Below are positions 1 through 14,297 of a stretch of DNA of 64,000 nucleotides, piece after piece; the first letter of the stretch is position 1, and each line of letters starts with the position of its first letter. The notes under the pieces are model-generated. The model was not told where the DNA came from. It worked only from the letters and a program-made list of their open reading frames with translations, and made no database searches. This DNA is from Acanthaster planci. Lineage: Eukaryota > Echinodermata > Asteroidea > Valvatida > Acanthasteridae. The stretch covers positions 183,627 to 247,626 of the forward strand of contig NW_019091665.1 of NCBI RefSeq assembly GCF_001949145.1. The letters run 5' to 3'. Position numbers and translations under genes: made by a program.

Positions 1-3000
1 TTTTTTTCCCTCAGTGTAGTAACTCCAGATGATGAGTTAGATGGAACAAAACATATTTGGTGATTACACAACTCATGCACCTAAGAGCCAAACTTGTTTG
101 TCCTTGATGCCTTGTGCATTATACAATGTAGGTCACCAAGTTTGCAATATTTTGACATCTCCAAAGAAAACAAAAAACAAAAATCAAAACAACATCAGCA
201 CTGTAGAAGTATGGGGGCTCAGAAATGCCTTTTTCTGAGGCCAAAATAAAGGTGTTCCGATGTCTTCTGGAACTTGGGAAGTGCATTTCACACTTCGGGT
301 ACATGTATCTTTGGTCCCTTCCACATGTACTTGAACATACATATTTAACTTGCGACAAGTACAACAGCCTTTCATTTGAAAACGTGATTTCAAATAAGGC
401 TTCCAGTGGATGTGATGTGCACTAACCAAAAGTTGAAGTGACACATTGACAAAGTTACGTGTCACTATCCCAGATCTACTATCATGGGGCTGACAAAATA
501 CTCAGAAGTAAGAATATTTGAGATCTATATGCACCAGATAAGCTACATGTATTCATGGTCTCAACAAACAAACTTGCATATGTACTTGTACGTTAGTTAT
601 AGAACAAACAACCCCCAAACCCACGATGTACATGTACAGTGTATGTACTACATGTAGGCCTACATGTACATGTACATGTAAGCCCTTACCTCTCTAAATC
701 TCTTGTGAGAATGGAAAACTGTAATTCATGTAAAGGACACTTGTGTGAACATGACACAAGCAAAGGCTGCATTTGGCTTGCACTGAAAGTAAACAAATTA
801 CTTAAAGAATTCTCACCCACGTCACCCTACCGGTAACAGAACGATTTCAGAGTAAATGGTATATTTTGAAAACTTTTCTATAGGAATCAAACAAATACCT
901 GGTACATACATGTACATGTGTATACATGTCAGGTTTTCACATACATGTACATGCACCCCTGTAAAAGAATCACAGAGCAATTCTGACATGGATTAATTTA
1001 CAGCTACAGTGGGCCATGCAAGATTCTAGACACTAAGTCAGTACTGCTGTCAGCTTATTACATGTACTTCAAAGGACACACAACTGCTCATTGGGCCAGG
1101 CCAAGGTTAGTCAAAGTGTTAACTTGCATCAATGCCAGATGGGTACAGCCCTTCTGGATTTGGACCTACTGGTACATGTTATAAACACCTCACATGTTTT
1201 ATCCTCCAATGTGTTTGAGCACTGCACAGAAAAATTAATTCCAGAGTTTGAGGTCCACTATAGTATCAGTTTTCAAGGGGGGATTTCACAGGTACAAAAT
1301 GTGTCTACATCATGTACATTGAGGGGCCAGGGTTAAAACAAAACAAGATCAATAAAATTACAATATATTATTTTCTGCTTTACTCCCTCACAATTTTACA
1401 CACTATGACTAGCAGTGTGCATTTACGGGTTGTATGGGAACCGGGTACCCAATTCCTGGTAACGTGCGGGTACCCAGGTACCCGTAATTATTATAACAAG
1501 AACACACTAGTCAAGTATGCACACTCACTGGTGCATGCTCGGGAACTAAAATTGCACTCGACTACATGTACATGTACACCTCTAAGTAAAACACGTTTTC
1601 TCTGATTTTATCTGTTCGTTTTCTCTGTTTTCTCTGAATGACGCAATTTACATTCCGAATTCGCATCTTGACAAGAGCAGAAGAAAACCCTTCTTAGCTT
1701 GTTATAGTTGAGCTCTGAAGACAAATGACACTGCGTTCGATTTGGATGCTTCCATATTTATTTGAAGAGATAAAATCAGAGAAAAGATGTTTTACTTTGG
1801 GGTTCTCTTTAAACTTTTCTTTCTAAGTTTGTAAGTGTGAAATAAATTACAGTAAATTCTCAACAACTCCAACCTCAAGGGAACAGCTATAAATTGAGTT
1901 ATCCGAATTTCAAGCTCATGGAAGTTCCCAGGTCATGGAGTCATTCCAGGCCTTCACATGACATGCCTACTCAAACTCACTCCCTCTTTCTCTTTGTAAA
2001 TTCTATAGTGTATACATGTTGTTCTGCTTACAAATTATCCTTTTTTTCTCAGATTTTATGTTGTTACCTAAATATACCAGGCAAGATATGGGACTGAGGG
2101 ATACCCCCCCTTACCTGTCCAATCCCTATACACACTCTAGACAATTGTTACCTAACACATCCCCCCTAGAATTCCTGAGATTCCGATCAAACAATGACCA
2201 ACACAAAGGCAAGGGGGGTTCTCTCCGTCCCATATCTTGCTTCAAATGTACCTAAAAGTTTCTATTGATAAACAAGTAATAAACCATCTATTAAAAAAAC
2301 ACTGTACTTTTGGGAGCAAAACTTGCACATCATTTGTTTGATTGACATAACAGTGTGACAAGCAGCGAATAACCAGGCCTTCTTTGCACTTGGGCTTTCC
2401 TACATGTACATATATGTGCAGTCACATGACCTTTACTTTGCAGGCATATCACTGCTGTAAAGTCCGTAATTAGACTGCCTGTGCACAGGCAGTTGGGTCC
2501 CCGGAAGCAATCAGGCTCGCTTGAAAGTGCAGGATTTGTTAGTTTGGTTTATGTAGCTTGCATACAAGTGATCCCAGTATGAAAAGAGTTGGATTCCATG
2601 GCGTACCTGCAAGCCTCCATCTCAAGCGAATTTAAAACCAAACAGTAAATTTTGTTTCCTTTTTTTTTACTGTTTTCCTGTAAAACAACCATATACAGCT
2701 ACCCTGTGAAATTTACTTTGCTCTCGCATTCAAGAAAATTGTATAACTGGTCTACATATTTTTGATGTCCAAATTGTGTTTACTTTCAAGAAACAGGTCA
2801 ATATTCTTGAAGTACCGGTCCCGGTATGGAGGATTCAGGAAGGCTCCTTATGACTAAAAATGTAGAGAATTATAAAAGCTGTAAGGGTAAATTACGTGTT
2901 TTTGACACGTTAATTTCTTAAAATATAGTGCTCTGTTGCACAGATTCTGCATAAACCTGTACAACGTGAACATTCTTTACAAATTTTCAAGTGCCCTTCA

Positions 3001-3776
3001 AATTACCAGAGACCAGAGCCTCATAGTTTTTATTTCATCATTTACAGACCAGCTGATAAATTAACCTTTCTTTAGACAGTCTAACAGCTGTCAGCATTCA
3101 GCTTGTTATTCAATCCTTGGTGATGATAAATCTAAAGACATTTGGAGTCTGACCTCTTGGAGATGCTCATAAACTTCTAATCAAATAATTGCAGTGGTGG
3201 GGCCTCCAGTGACCAAACCACCACCAGACGACCAGTAATGCGGAAGGTTGTAAACAAAATAAATTTATAACTGGCGTCTGCGCTTCTTCAGTGGATCCAC
3301 AAAATGTAACTATTAACACATGCAGAGATCGTAAATCGTTCTTTATTCATTAAGTTAGAGTGGAAGTTCACATGATTTGAGTGAATACTTAATTTGTCCC
3401 AAAATACATGTATGGGGGGGACAGTGAAATTTATATTTATATATGTTTTTTGTTTTCACAATAACTTGTTACTGGCACCTGTATTACCACTCTTTTTAAA
3501 TAATGTACTGATATCATCCGTATATTACGAGTACATTGTACATGTATGTACATGTATGTGAATGAAACAAGCTTGTAACTGATACACATACTGTACACTG
3601 TACATGCATTTTGTATACAATTGAAAATACTAGTCTTGCTTGAGCATTTTTGATATTGTTTCAGTAGATTCTTGACAACCGGTAAGTGTCAATGAATGTT
3701 CCAGAGAGTTGCATGCATGTGTGCAAGAATGGAATACCAAATGCAATTAATCCTAAAACAGGAAAAATGGAACAAA
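1..3776. other. gene-poor DNA rich in TACATGTA motifs
   Basis: No coding exon is supported on either strand. The open frames are short, overlap each other and lack domain features. The stretch has many TACATGTA palindromes in short runs, for example near 627-680 and 903-955, and a small GGGTACCC-rich patch near 1438-1490. It may be distal intron or 3' flank of TRIM9, whose later exons should lie on this side, but no TRIM9 coiled-coil, fibronectin or SPRY exon was recognised. Confidence 0.6.
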
Positions 3777-4200
3777 TCAAGGTATGGTTAATGCACTGTT
3801 GTTCTGCTTGCAGTCACAGTTGCCCGGTATGATAGGCCAAGATCCTGAGGGGCCCGGTTCAGAGGCTATCGACTGAAGCTGCAACTTGGTGTGTTTTGAA
3901 TTCGGTGGTGGTGGTAGTTCAGCGGCCCGAGCTGAATGCTGTTTCTGTTCATCTGCCTGACGACGTCTTCTTGACTTGGCTCTCGCTGTACGTCTTATTT
4001 GTAAATCTCACGTAACACTGTGAGTGAAAACCAGACAACTCCGGGGGTTCCTCTAACAGCCATAACTCTGTGTGTTTCTTCACTACAGGGGTGGCTTCGC
4101 TTGATACATCATCAATCTCCTGCCACCATGACACACATGCTTTGGCTTTTACCCAACTTTTCTTGGAGAATTTACACACATTACCTTCTACTTCCGACAT
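3777..4200 (-). pseudogene. frameshifted Cys/His-domain coding fragment
   Basis: The reading begins MSEVEGNVCKFSKKSW at 4200 and contains a spaced Cys and a GFHSQCYVRFTNKT motif. This resembles the 'YHxxCYxxFT' module seen in many uncharacterised invertebrate proteins, often transposon-associated; that match is from memory and not precise. Directly after FTNKT the zero frame soon stops at 3949. A one-base shift opens a basic, coding-like continuation (arginine-rich, then Pro-rich, then an NCDCKQ cluster) down to a stop at 3777-3779. The simplest reading is a gene fragment broken by a one-base frameshift, although a sequencing error is possible. No function is proposed. Confidence 0.5.
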
Positions 4201-7200
4201 GCTTTGATAATGCAAAATGCATTCTATCATCGTCCAAGTACAAAGTACAATAAATGCAGTTGTTTAACTTATAATTATCATTAAAATTTGCCAGCAACAC
4301 ATGATGTCGACGTACATGTACCATCGTATGCTTCTGAGGCCATCTGAGACAAGTGAGAGGCTCCCAAATGCTGGGTCCTGATTGGTTTATATCACCTCAT
4401 GCATCATATGCAGAGAACCTAGTGGGTAAAAACTCTTTTGTTCCATGTGATTTACATGATGAAAATCACACAGTTTCAATCAGTTTTTTCAACTGCAGGA
4501 GAACTGCCAAGGTTGTTAGTTGAATTCAGCATGTCAAAATCTATCATTTACTGCAAAAAATGTTGTTCTCAAGGATAGCCCTTGAGGGAACATGATAGAA
4601 TGGGCTTTGCACAAGAATGGTACATTCCTCAAATCCTCAAAATGTTCAGGAGAGGCAAATTCCTCCTCCCCCCATCTTTTAAGGTTATGGCACAGTGCAT
4701 CCACATGGTATTCTATGACACAATGGTACGTGCACATATCCAAGAACGTACCAAGTGGAGTATTGTTCAGATACATGTAGTTCTGAACAGCACTGTTCAG
4801 AATTAATCTATTTAAAGGAACAGATCAAGAAGAAATGGGACAAATTTACCTGCATGTAGTCACTCAAACTCCTATTGCAATAGTCTGAAGTGACCACATA
4901 TACATGTACATGTATATATACTGTACATGTGGGTATGTAAATTGCAGTAATGCACGTGTGCACTGCATGACATGGGTCTGTAAATGTGAATTGTACACAC
5001 TGTTGTGTACTAAAAGTGTTGTGCATATCCACTTGTACATTCACAAACATTGATAACATCATTAAGGAATTCCTCCAGAGCATCAACATAAACATTCCAA
5101 TCAGATAATACTCAATCCACACATGAACCTTCTACCCTGTCAACACGATGCCATAACATATATCCGCCATCAATACCAATCATATTTATCTCCACCCGCC
5201 AATGTTGATTTGCAGCGACATATATTTTTTTCATCTTGTTTTTGAACCAGCGATCCAACAGAATTACTCCGACTGTTGACTTTACACTTGCCCCAACTCA
5301 AGCACATGGAGCTCAGGTTCATTCATCAGTCATGCTGCTGTGCTCTCGTGCGCTCCAGTTGCAAACTCCTACCAGGATGAATCAGGTTTTCACAAAAAGG
5401 AATACCACTGACGGCTTTTAGTTCCAACATTCTCACTTGAGAGATCTCTGGAACAAAAGTCAAGAAGCTGCACGTACCCCTGCACCAGTCCAATCAAACA
5501 ACTCGAGTGATGCAAATTAATTGAAAATTTCACATTCTGTAGAGAAGACAAATTACAGAAAGCAAATTCAAGCCACAACATGCATTTTTATACGGATGTC
5601 GATGCTGAGAGAGTAAGAATTTTACTGAGAAATCAAATACTTGGTACGTAGGCTAGGTATGGTAAGTATGCAGTGATTTTTTTTCATTTATTCCATATTG
5701 CTGAAAATTACACAAAAGGAAAATAAGTAGATTACACAAAGTGATTGTTTTAATACATCAAATTATACAAGTAAGTAGATAAGAAAATGAATCGAATTAG
5801 GAAAAAAAATAATGAACAGAGCAATATGGTGTCATAGGCAGAAGTACACTGTACATCCGTTCAATTTTTTTTTGGGGGGGGAGACAAAATTTTTCAGGTT
5901 GGGGGCACCAAAATTGGGGAATTTCTTTATGCTACCTTTTATGGCCCTTCTGAGGGATATGCTTAATTTGGGGGCTCTTACTCCTATGGGGAGGAAAGGA
6001 AATGAGCCTCCAAAATTGCCTTTTGCTCACTGTGATTTAAAACAAAGAAAATCTTCAAATTTTTAAATATATATATATCCATAATTTTGTGAATTAATAT
6101 ACTACACTAAACATCCCATGCTGGAATATTAAGGATTTAAGCGTGCAATGACAGCAAATTATTTTTCATGATGCTGGGATCCAGAAGGTACCAGTACATG
6201 TATGAAATGAATGCTGACCTTTAAAAGTATTCCAATTAATCAAAAAGGGTTACATACAACTCACTTGAGGCTTGATGAGCGCTAACAAGCTCCCAGCAAT
6301 ACAGGTGTCCTATACCAACTAATTGGACGAGACTCCCTGTGGCTGATTGCCACGGCAACTTGAAAGTCCATGATGGCCGCATCCTCTGCTAATGACACAA
6401 CAGCCAAGGAAGTGTGACTCACTCCAGCATTAATTTTCCATATTTTGTAGATTGCCCCAGGGAGTAGTGGGGGGAGGGGGCTTGGGGAGACTGCCGCACC
6501 ATGGCATCGACCGTGGAATGCATCCCAGACTTTAACTGCAATTCTTGTCGAAGATTCCATGATTTTTTTTCGTGATGCTCATGTTTTGCATATACATGTA
6601 CCCTGAATGCTGAGCACACCTGTACAGTATGTACTGGTATGTTGCATAAATGCCATGAACACATGTACAGTACATGCAGCCCAAACAGATCTGTCTCTAA
6701 ACGTTTTAAGAAGAAACTATTTGTCACTGATTACACTGTACTAAGTACTTTTGTTTTTCTCTCTTTTTTGCTGATCTAATATTGCAGTGAACAGAGCAAG
6801 TAATAGGAAAATACTCCCCTTATTCACAACCTGCACACATCTACAGTACACATGAAGGTGATGTATATCTAAGCTAACAAAAAGATCCTGTTCAAGTCAT
6901 ATTCTGCTGAAAGAAGTCCTGTGTTCTGTGCATGATTATAAACAAATAAATTTGAAGTACTGTACAAGTCTTATGTGTACATGCATACATTTACTTGGAC
7001 ATTATCATGTGTGATGGTATAGTTGCCAAGTCCCTATTTTCACACCCTATTGTCAAGTTTGATTAATTTTTGCCCATTCAGCTGCCCATAAGTTTTCAAA
7101 GGAAGTGTCGAAATATGGGACCTGACAACTATACCATTAGGAATGTCGCTCCTGTAACTTCCCAGCATAAAATGTCAGGCATGTACATTTAGTTACCTGG

Positions 7201-8513
7201 AAAAACCTATGTCTGGGGTACACAACCCTGAACAATCAAATTCAATTAAACTCCCTGAGGCAAAGTTCAACCTTGAAAAATTCTTTTTTTCCTGACCCCT
7301 GGAACAATTACATTTTCCTTTCACTGTTCTTTTGGGTGTGTTTTCTGACAGAGAGGCTAGATCTTCCTGTACCAGAGCACACAATACTCCATTAACAACC
7401 AACTGGTGGTATTAACTGTACCAGTAGTATGCATACGTATACCGTATACATGTACATGTTTGTAGGCTACATGTAGACACCATAAGGCATTTCAGCTACC
7501 TGACCCATCTCTGCATTTAAATTATTCTTCAAAGTAAACTAAAACATTAATATCTTATCTTGATCGATTCTTTATGCGTAAAAAGCTTATGACTTCTTTG
7601 ATTAAGCAACATCTAACGGGAAAAAGTAAGTTTGTTGAAAAGTTTTCATTTCACGTACGGTATACACTATTTGGTGTACACAACATTGTGAGAACTACAT
7701 GTACATGTATAGTCTTTTTGTATGGTAGTTTAAAGGTTTCATCCAGAATTTTATCACTTGATCAAATGACTGTAAACACCCTGACTGCACACCTGCCACT
7801 TCTTTTGATAAAAACCTCTGAAGCGCTAAATATAGCTGGCACGCGACTACTATGAGGCACAGGTCCATCAAAAGGGCACAACAAAGACCCCTTGATGAAT
7901 GCGACAAACAGCCCAACAAAAGATTGGCCATTGGCTACATGTTTGTTTTGTTATTGAAATAAGCCTATCACAAGGTACAGTGTTAAAGCAATATATTCAA
8001 TAACTGTCACAAACCAAATGCTATGGGATTTCAACCACTAAAGTTAACCCAACTATGAGTAAAAGGCTTCCAAGTATCTTTTGGTTTACTGCATGTTTGC
8101 ATGTATGCATATTTGTTATAAATCAGAGCTACATGTATCTAGTATAATTTGCTTGTTGATATGCACATAATCTGGATATTTTATTGTACAAATACCAGTG
8201 CCAGCATCAGTAATACATGCCCGTGCTCCAACAAAGCTTTTAAAAATGCCAAGCTTGCTTTGACAATTCCCACAACATGCTTACTAGTGCAAATGTGACA
8301 ATGTGGTGATCGAGCAAAGCTCACCAAGAAAATTCTCAAAAAAGAAGATTCAGATTTGCTGGATGAGGAAGTGATGGCTCTATCTCATTCAGAGATGCAC
8401 TCTCTTATAGATTGTTGTGGGAATAAACTTGGGTACTTTTGGGGCAAAAGTAACTGTTTATTCGGAGGTTTGTCTTTGTCTGATTAATTTCCACATAGAG
8501 GCATTATTTAGTC
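4201..8513. other. no recognisable gene
   Basis: The stretch holds AT-rich sequence, scattered TACATGTA runs (for example 4900-4930) and a G-run-bearing repeat-like patch near 5870-6000. A minus-strand stretch near 6425-6540 has an acceptor-like AG and a GTGAGT donor around an open frame. Its product resembles nothing I know, so it is not called. Nothing else is supported. Confidence 0.5.
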
Positions 8514-8915
8514 CTAAATCCCACGGCCTTTGTCGTAGGGTTTGATGACACCAGATGGGTTGTCTTTGAGTTTGGGAATAGCTGCCAATTTGGCTTTGGA
8601 CATGTAGGTTCGAGTATTTCTCAAACGAATGTGAGCTAGTTTAATCTTGGTGGCTTCCAAATAGTTCTCAGGAGTTGAGTTTTGAGTGGATTTGGAGTCC
8701 GATGTCGATGAAGGTTTGAAAGGCTGGTCTTTCAGAACTTTGTTATGCATCAGCAATGCAATTCTCATTTGTCTTTGATATTTATTAATATCATGGAGAA
8801 GAGAGAGACAGTTGGGTTTACCTGGGGTGGGAACAAAATTTAAACCTCTGCCGAGAGCTATCTTCTCTGTTGGGAAGAGTGATACATTAGTTTGGAGAGG
8901 TTTGTGATGAAATGT
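8514..8915 (-). mobile_element. Penelope-like retroelement fragment, region before the RT core
   Basis: The minus-strand frame contains LGRGLNFVPTPGKPN, followed about 90 residues later by GVIKPYDKGRGI. In Penelope-like elements a block of the type 'GLNFxPTP' and then 'VIKPADKGG' leads into the reverse transcriptase domain, so family and orientation are fairly clear. The frame stops straight after the DKGRGI motif and no RT palm motif follows, so this is a truncated, inactive copy. Upstream sequence to about 9480 on the same strand has further broken open frames, including a short coiled-coil-like one near 9390-9470. It may be the N-terminal part of the same element, but I cannot prove that. 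Confidence 0.7.
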
Positions 8916-9480
8916 TGTCTTTGATTGGGTAAGTTATTTCATAGGGTGGATTGGGAAAGCCGCATGAGATTTTAACAAGTGTGGGCAAATCTTTTGGCTT
9001 TGAATCTGAGGTTCCTTTTCGTGATATGAGCTCAGTTTTCTCTGGGTCATAATAACTGGATAATAGATAAAGTAAACACAGCCAAGAAACTTTCTCTTTT
9101 AGGAGAAGTGGTGGCTCTGAAAAGAGCTGTTGTGTTTTAGTGGTGATCGGTGTTTTTAGCATTTCTGCTTAGCACTGGGCTTGGTTCGAAGCTGCTTGCA
9201 TACGAAGTGGGCGAGTAGCCTTTTACCCATTTGGATGTTTCTCTTAGAAACCAGGTGCCCAGAGATTTGGTCCAGGGCTTCTTGGTGTTGGGTGTCGAAG
9301 GCACTGTCCGGTGGCTCTTTCCAAGCTTTCAACTGCTGAAGGTTGAGCTTAGCAAGCCCAAGGGCTTTCCCACAAGAGGAGGAGGTGTTTGGGCAGCTTC
9401 TTGTCTAAGTAAGACTTGCTCCAGCTTCTTGATTTGTTGGTTGAGGGAAAGGCGGTCAGTGCTTGGAGTGGCCCTGCTAG
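8916..9480 (-). mobile_element. possible 5' part of the Penelope-like fragment
   Basis: Frames on the minus strand (notably 8887-9162) look coding-like and run toward the recognised Penelope-like block, but they carry no motif I can name and shift between frames. They are assigned to the element only by position and strand. Confidence 0.3.
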
Positions 9481-12400
9481 ATGTCAAATAAATTTTCTAA
9501 CAAACCACCTAATCCAAGTGCCACAAAAAGCTCTAATAGCAGAGAATTTGACAGCCTACAATTCATAATTCGGTCTGCACAGGCAATTTTGGACCTACAG
9601 TACCAGTATTTACTGGCCTGCAACCTTAAGGCAACAAGTGCAACATCTACATGTACTGATGTCCCTACTAATGCAGCTATACAATCTGTATGACTGGTAG
9701 TACATGACACTGGTTTACTATGGTTTCACCATGTGCACAGTAATCACAACATCTCACACACGTGTACAATATGTACGGTACATGTGCACTGCATGTACAT
9801 TGTACAAAAATTACATACATTACAGTTTATACATGTATGTACTGTATACCCCAAGTACATGTACATGTATGAAGAATGTAAATTAAAGTTTACATATGAA
9901 ATTAAATTCCAGTTTACACTTGGCATATGCAAAGAATAAAGTTGAACACAGTTGGGCTGAGTCAATTTTAACAACTGACTATTCGAATATCCAACCTTCA
10001 ATTCGATCGAATATTCTGTTGTACCGGCCAGCAGATTATTGATGAACAAAAGGTATACACAATCAGTTGCAATAACGCACACAATTTTACATTATAATCA
10101 CTACAGTATAACAGCTTCTCAGTTTTATTTCAAATTGAAATATTGACCCGAAGCTTTCATCATATTTTATTTCAAAAAAGTTTCCATCGATGCATCAATA
10201 ATACAAAGAATACTATCTTGGTGCCTGCATTTTTTTGGTCAAAAACCTATTTCCATATTCTCGGATGGATTCTATATTGGACTGTTTGGCATCAGCTGCC
10301 TTCAAGTGTTTGGAATCTGCTTGAAACGGGCCTCCAAGGTTCTCATTTTAAAAAGGAAATTCTCTCTTCTTTTCTATAAATTTAACTTTCAAATTTTCAA
10401 ATTGGAAAAATAATAATCAAATATTCGATAATTGATCAAATATTCGGATATCTGGGAAAGAACACAGGTAATGTAGTTTAGGCTCTGGGTTTCAAAAACA
10501 AAAGTAGTACCCATTACTCAAGATTATATGGACCTAACCACAGAGTGAACCAACACAGCTGTACTGTACACAGTACACATAGAGAGCAGAAATAACTCAA
10601 TTCCTTGACCAAGGGTTAAGGACACCAACGACCCTGAGGCCAATGATGATGCACTTTGCAGCCCCAGGAAGAAACTCTAGGGAATGGAAGATTCCCTGAA
10701 AGATCAGATTGTAATCAAAGCACCGTCTGGTACAAGCCCTCACCACTTTCTGGGGAAGCACATGTACATACTGGTATACAACAATGTACATTTACATGTA
10801 GGATTATGGAAATATCATAAGTCATGAACAAGTGCAATATTGGAAACTACACCAGACTACATTCAAGTCAGAAAATGTGAGGGTGCACTGTAAACTAAGG
10901 AACAAGGACCATGGTGTGTGGAATCAGTGTGATATGTACACATGCATTGGGTTGGGACAAGGCAAACCTCTAGCACGTGTGCATTACAAAATGGCGCTAT
11001 CAAATAACCACATAGATGTTGGTGAAAACGAAAAAGCTGGATTTTCATACTAATCAAACATCTACATGTAGGACTTTATGACCAACAAACGAATAAATGC
11101 AAAAACTGGCATTTAAAAATGAAGAAATGTCTCAACTTTGTGTTTTCTTTATGTTAACATTTAAACAAATTTCTACGAGAGGGATGTCTGACATATTTTG
11201 CTTTTGTCGTACTTTTGTTAAGGTTTTTTGGTTTTGCTTTAAATAGTAAAACATTATGATCATAAACAGAGTCACTGGCAAAGGAAGAGTGGGTGGGGGT
11301 GAAGTGGGGGTAGGGACAGCAGTCCCCCATTTTTTCGACTGGAAGGTTGGATTCCCCTCCCCCCTTTTGGAAGGTCCTATACTCGGGTGGGGCTTAATTA
11401 ATGGATCTACTTATTAATGGCTGTACCTGATGGTCTGACAACTGGCCCTCCCACTTTGAAAATTGTTCTGCTACTGCTTTACAATGTGTTTCTCCTTTGC
11501 TGCTGCAAGGCTGTCTCTAACTTTGACCATGTTCAATCAAGATACATGCTCCCTCTCTGACACGTATACATGACTAAGCCTATAAAGGTTATTAAATGAT
11601 CTCCAGATTCAAGTAGGGTCTGGTCTTCTGGATCATGAGATCATATACGATGTGTGCTCCCAAAAATTAAAAAGATTCTTCTTTTGTTAATTTCAAATTG
11701 ACTCAAACATTTAATTACAGAGTTTTGCATTTTCTTTTTCTGATTCGAGGCTCTGGAGGTGTTTTCTCTTGGGGGTGGCGTCTGAAATTGTAATGGTCTG
11801 AGCTCTCATTCTCACCTTGTGAATACAAAGCACCAATGACTACATTAGCACAGAAACCAGACTAAGATTTGTAAGAATTTAGAAGACCAAAAAACACTTA
11901 CTGTATGTGTCCAACAAAATACCATTCAGAATAAATTTGCCAGAGACAGGTAAATATCACCAGCCTTCAATTAAGGGACATTTGGATGAGTTAGCCTAAA
12001 ACTCCCTTTGCATGTTCATGTACGATAAAAGCTTTACTCAATTCTTATCAGTACTTGCATTGTTAAGTACAGGTCATACAAATGTGAACTCCATCTGGTA
12101 GATGACAAAAATTGAACTGCAGAGTTGCAAAATTGGAATTCAGAGTATACATGTACATGGTATAAGTGCATGTACATGTACATGTGTATAATTCAAACAC
12201 CCTAGGGTTTGACAGTCAAGCTTAATCTGCTTCTATCATGTCTGTAAGTGTAATTGTATATGTAAGAAGGTGTGGTTACATGGATTGTAGTACTGCTCCC
12301 GAACTTCAGGTGTACAGTGTACCTGTAATCAGGAAATAACTGTAAATTAACACTGCAGTGTGTGAGAATCAAAAAGTGTCCCACCCAGCACCTAAAGCCA

Positions 12401-12555
12401 TTACACATGTTTAAAGTTAAACTTGGAGGTAGGAAAAGGTGCTCTATCATGTCTACTGGGAAAGAAATGAGGTATTAATTTTAACTGAATCAGGTCTTGA
12501 ATGAAAATATATAGCTTTTCTTTACTTTCTTTTCTTAGCGATTTTTAATACCAAC
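9481..12555. other. no recognisable gene; TACATGTA cluster
   Basis: A dense cluster of TACATGTA and related steps lies at about 9765-9872, and another at about 12150-12190. No exon with domain features or convincing splice sites was found on either strand. By position this should be TRIM9 intron 1 (minus strand). Confidence 0.5.
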
Positions 12556-13329
12556 CTTCTGTGTTTTTGCCATTGCTCCAAGTGCCTTGACTTCATGATT
12601 TACATGTTTCCCTTCATTTAGACACAGGTAACAAACTGGTAGCTTGCACAGAATACAGTACATGCTCAGATTCTCTTCAGTATGCTCCGAGCAGGTAGAC
12701 GGCTTGCCGGACTGCTGGCCCTGGGCCTTAGCTCGCGCCTTGATCTTGCCCTTCACCGGAGGGATGAGGCTATGCTTTGCAAGGGGCCCACGGGCAGGGT
12801 GACAATTTTCACGGCATGCCAAGCAGTAGAACACCTCGCACTGCTCGCAGTACACGCTGGCATCTGAAGCGTTCCCTTCGCAAAGTTCGCACTTGACAAC
12901 GGCAATCTTGGCTTGGCCAGCGTACCGAGCAACGATCGCCTCCAGGACTCTATTTCTGGGCAGGCTCAGCACTCCAGTTTCGTCCAGATAGATAGATCGG
13001 TGGCACTGGGGGCAGATTAATCGGAGGGAATCCACATGCAGGGAGGGGTAGCCACTGGTCCCACTAGTACTCGAGCTGTTCGATGACGAGCTGGCGGCAC
13101 TCGCCGCGTAGCCCGAGAAACCCACCCCGCTATCTGCCTCACTCAGCCGGTCTACTTCGCCGTACTCCAGGTACTCTGGGTGGCCGTGGACGTGCTGATG
13201 GTTGCCATGCGTTGGACCATTCGTTTGCAAAGTGTGAGCGCAGTTCAGGCAGATATTGTGGGCACACGGCAACATGATTGGAGCGTTATAAAGGCCCCGG
13301 CAAACCGGGCAAGAAAGTTCCTGTTCCAT
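12556..13329 (-). CDS. TRIM9: TRIM9 E3 ubiquitin ligase, first coding exon
   Basis: This exon encodes the first 258 residues of a class I TRIM ubiquitin ligase. The start is the second of two adjacent Met codons (13327-13329), because MEQELSCPVC lines up with the usual TRIM9 beginning just before the RING; the open frame runs upstream only by chance. RING Cys are at 7, 10, 22, 27 and 30, and the last CPQC pair is at 106-109. A long serine-rich insert separates the two halves, a TRIM9/TRIM67 trait. B-box 1 spans about 147-187 (CELC...CEQC...C..C...H) and B-box 2 about 213-247. The exon ends in phase 0 at a GTTGG donor (12555-12551). Coiled coil, COS, FN3 and SPRY exons should follow at lower coordinates or beyond the window. 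The exon is much richer in GC than its flanks. TRIM67 is the main alternative identity, since many invertebrates have one gene for both. Confidence 0.9.
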
Positions 13330-14297
13330 CATGGTTAAAGCAAACCTTTTATCGGTACAACTCAGTAAGACATTCAGAGATTCCACAAGCTTTTGCATTC
13401 AGACGATTTTGTACGTCAACCAAGATCAACGGGCACAGGGCATCTCACGCGTAGAGCGCACGTCTCTCCGTAATAGCATGCAATGTACACAAACCGACAG
13501 CCGCTTCTGTGCATGTATTGTGTATCGATTTTAGCGTTGTTTAGTCGGGTGAACTAATAACTAGCGTCGTCGTTGTTATGCACTAACATTTCAAAACAGG
13601 ATGATAACAAGGCTAGAAGCTAGACGGGATTGACTTTTTCTTTAATTGATTTGAGCATGCGTACAATTTGGTGGATCGATCCAATACTTAAAAGGTACGT
13701 GTATGGTCAACAAAATAAAGATTTAATATTGTTTTTTGGAATAATACAAAATACAAATACCAACTTAGAGTAACAATTTATATTTTTATCATGAATTTTT
13801 TAAACTACACTGGCATATTTTATATTCGTGTATTATATTTTTTAAATGTGAATCTAAAGTTGCTTGTTTAGAAGTGACACCCCTTTCTTAAAATAAACGA
13901 AGCTGAACAGACAGGTAACTTTGGCTAGTGCGTTTACGGTAATAGGCAGATAAAGGGATTTTATGAAGACTGTATACAGGTGCAATACCACAGTCATGAC
14001 CAAAGCGCCGCGGCGCCTTGATGACAGTGTTACATCATGGTTACATGTACTACGTACAGGACATGTTCATATGCGCATGGAGGTAGAAACGCTGTCTGTG
14101 ACCTTACAAATACTAAACAGCCTGGACGTTTGGTTCACAAAATATGACGCCCATCCAGCTCCAGAAACTTAGCTCGATGTCGTTGCACGGTGCACGCCAT
14201 TTTTTACTCGCGAGGAGTTGTGCTCCGAGCTTGCGGTCATTTTGCATGGCATCCAAACGGTATTGGTAAATACATGATGCATAACGTAGTATCAGCC
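13330..14297. other. TRIM9 5' flank
   Basis: This is sequence upstream of the TRIM9 start. The first 230 bases are relatively CpG-rich and are the likely place for the 5' UTR or promoter, but no TATA box or clear initiator was recognised. Beyond that the DNA is AT-rich with no gene seen. Confidence 0.4.

Noticed and set aside
6425-6540. Possible TRIM9 or other minus-strand exon with a GTGAGT donor
   Set aside because: The reading matches no TRIM9 domain, and other frames on both strands are equally open.
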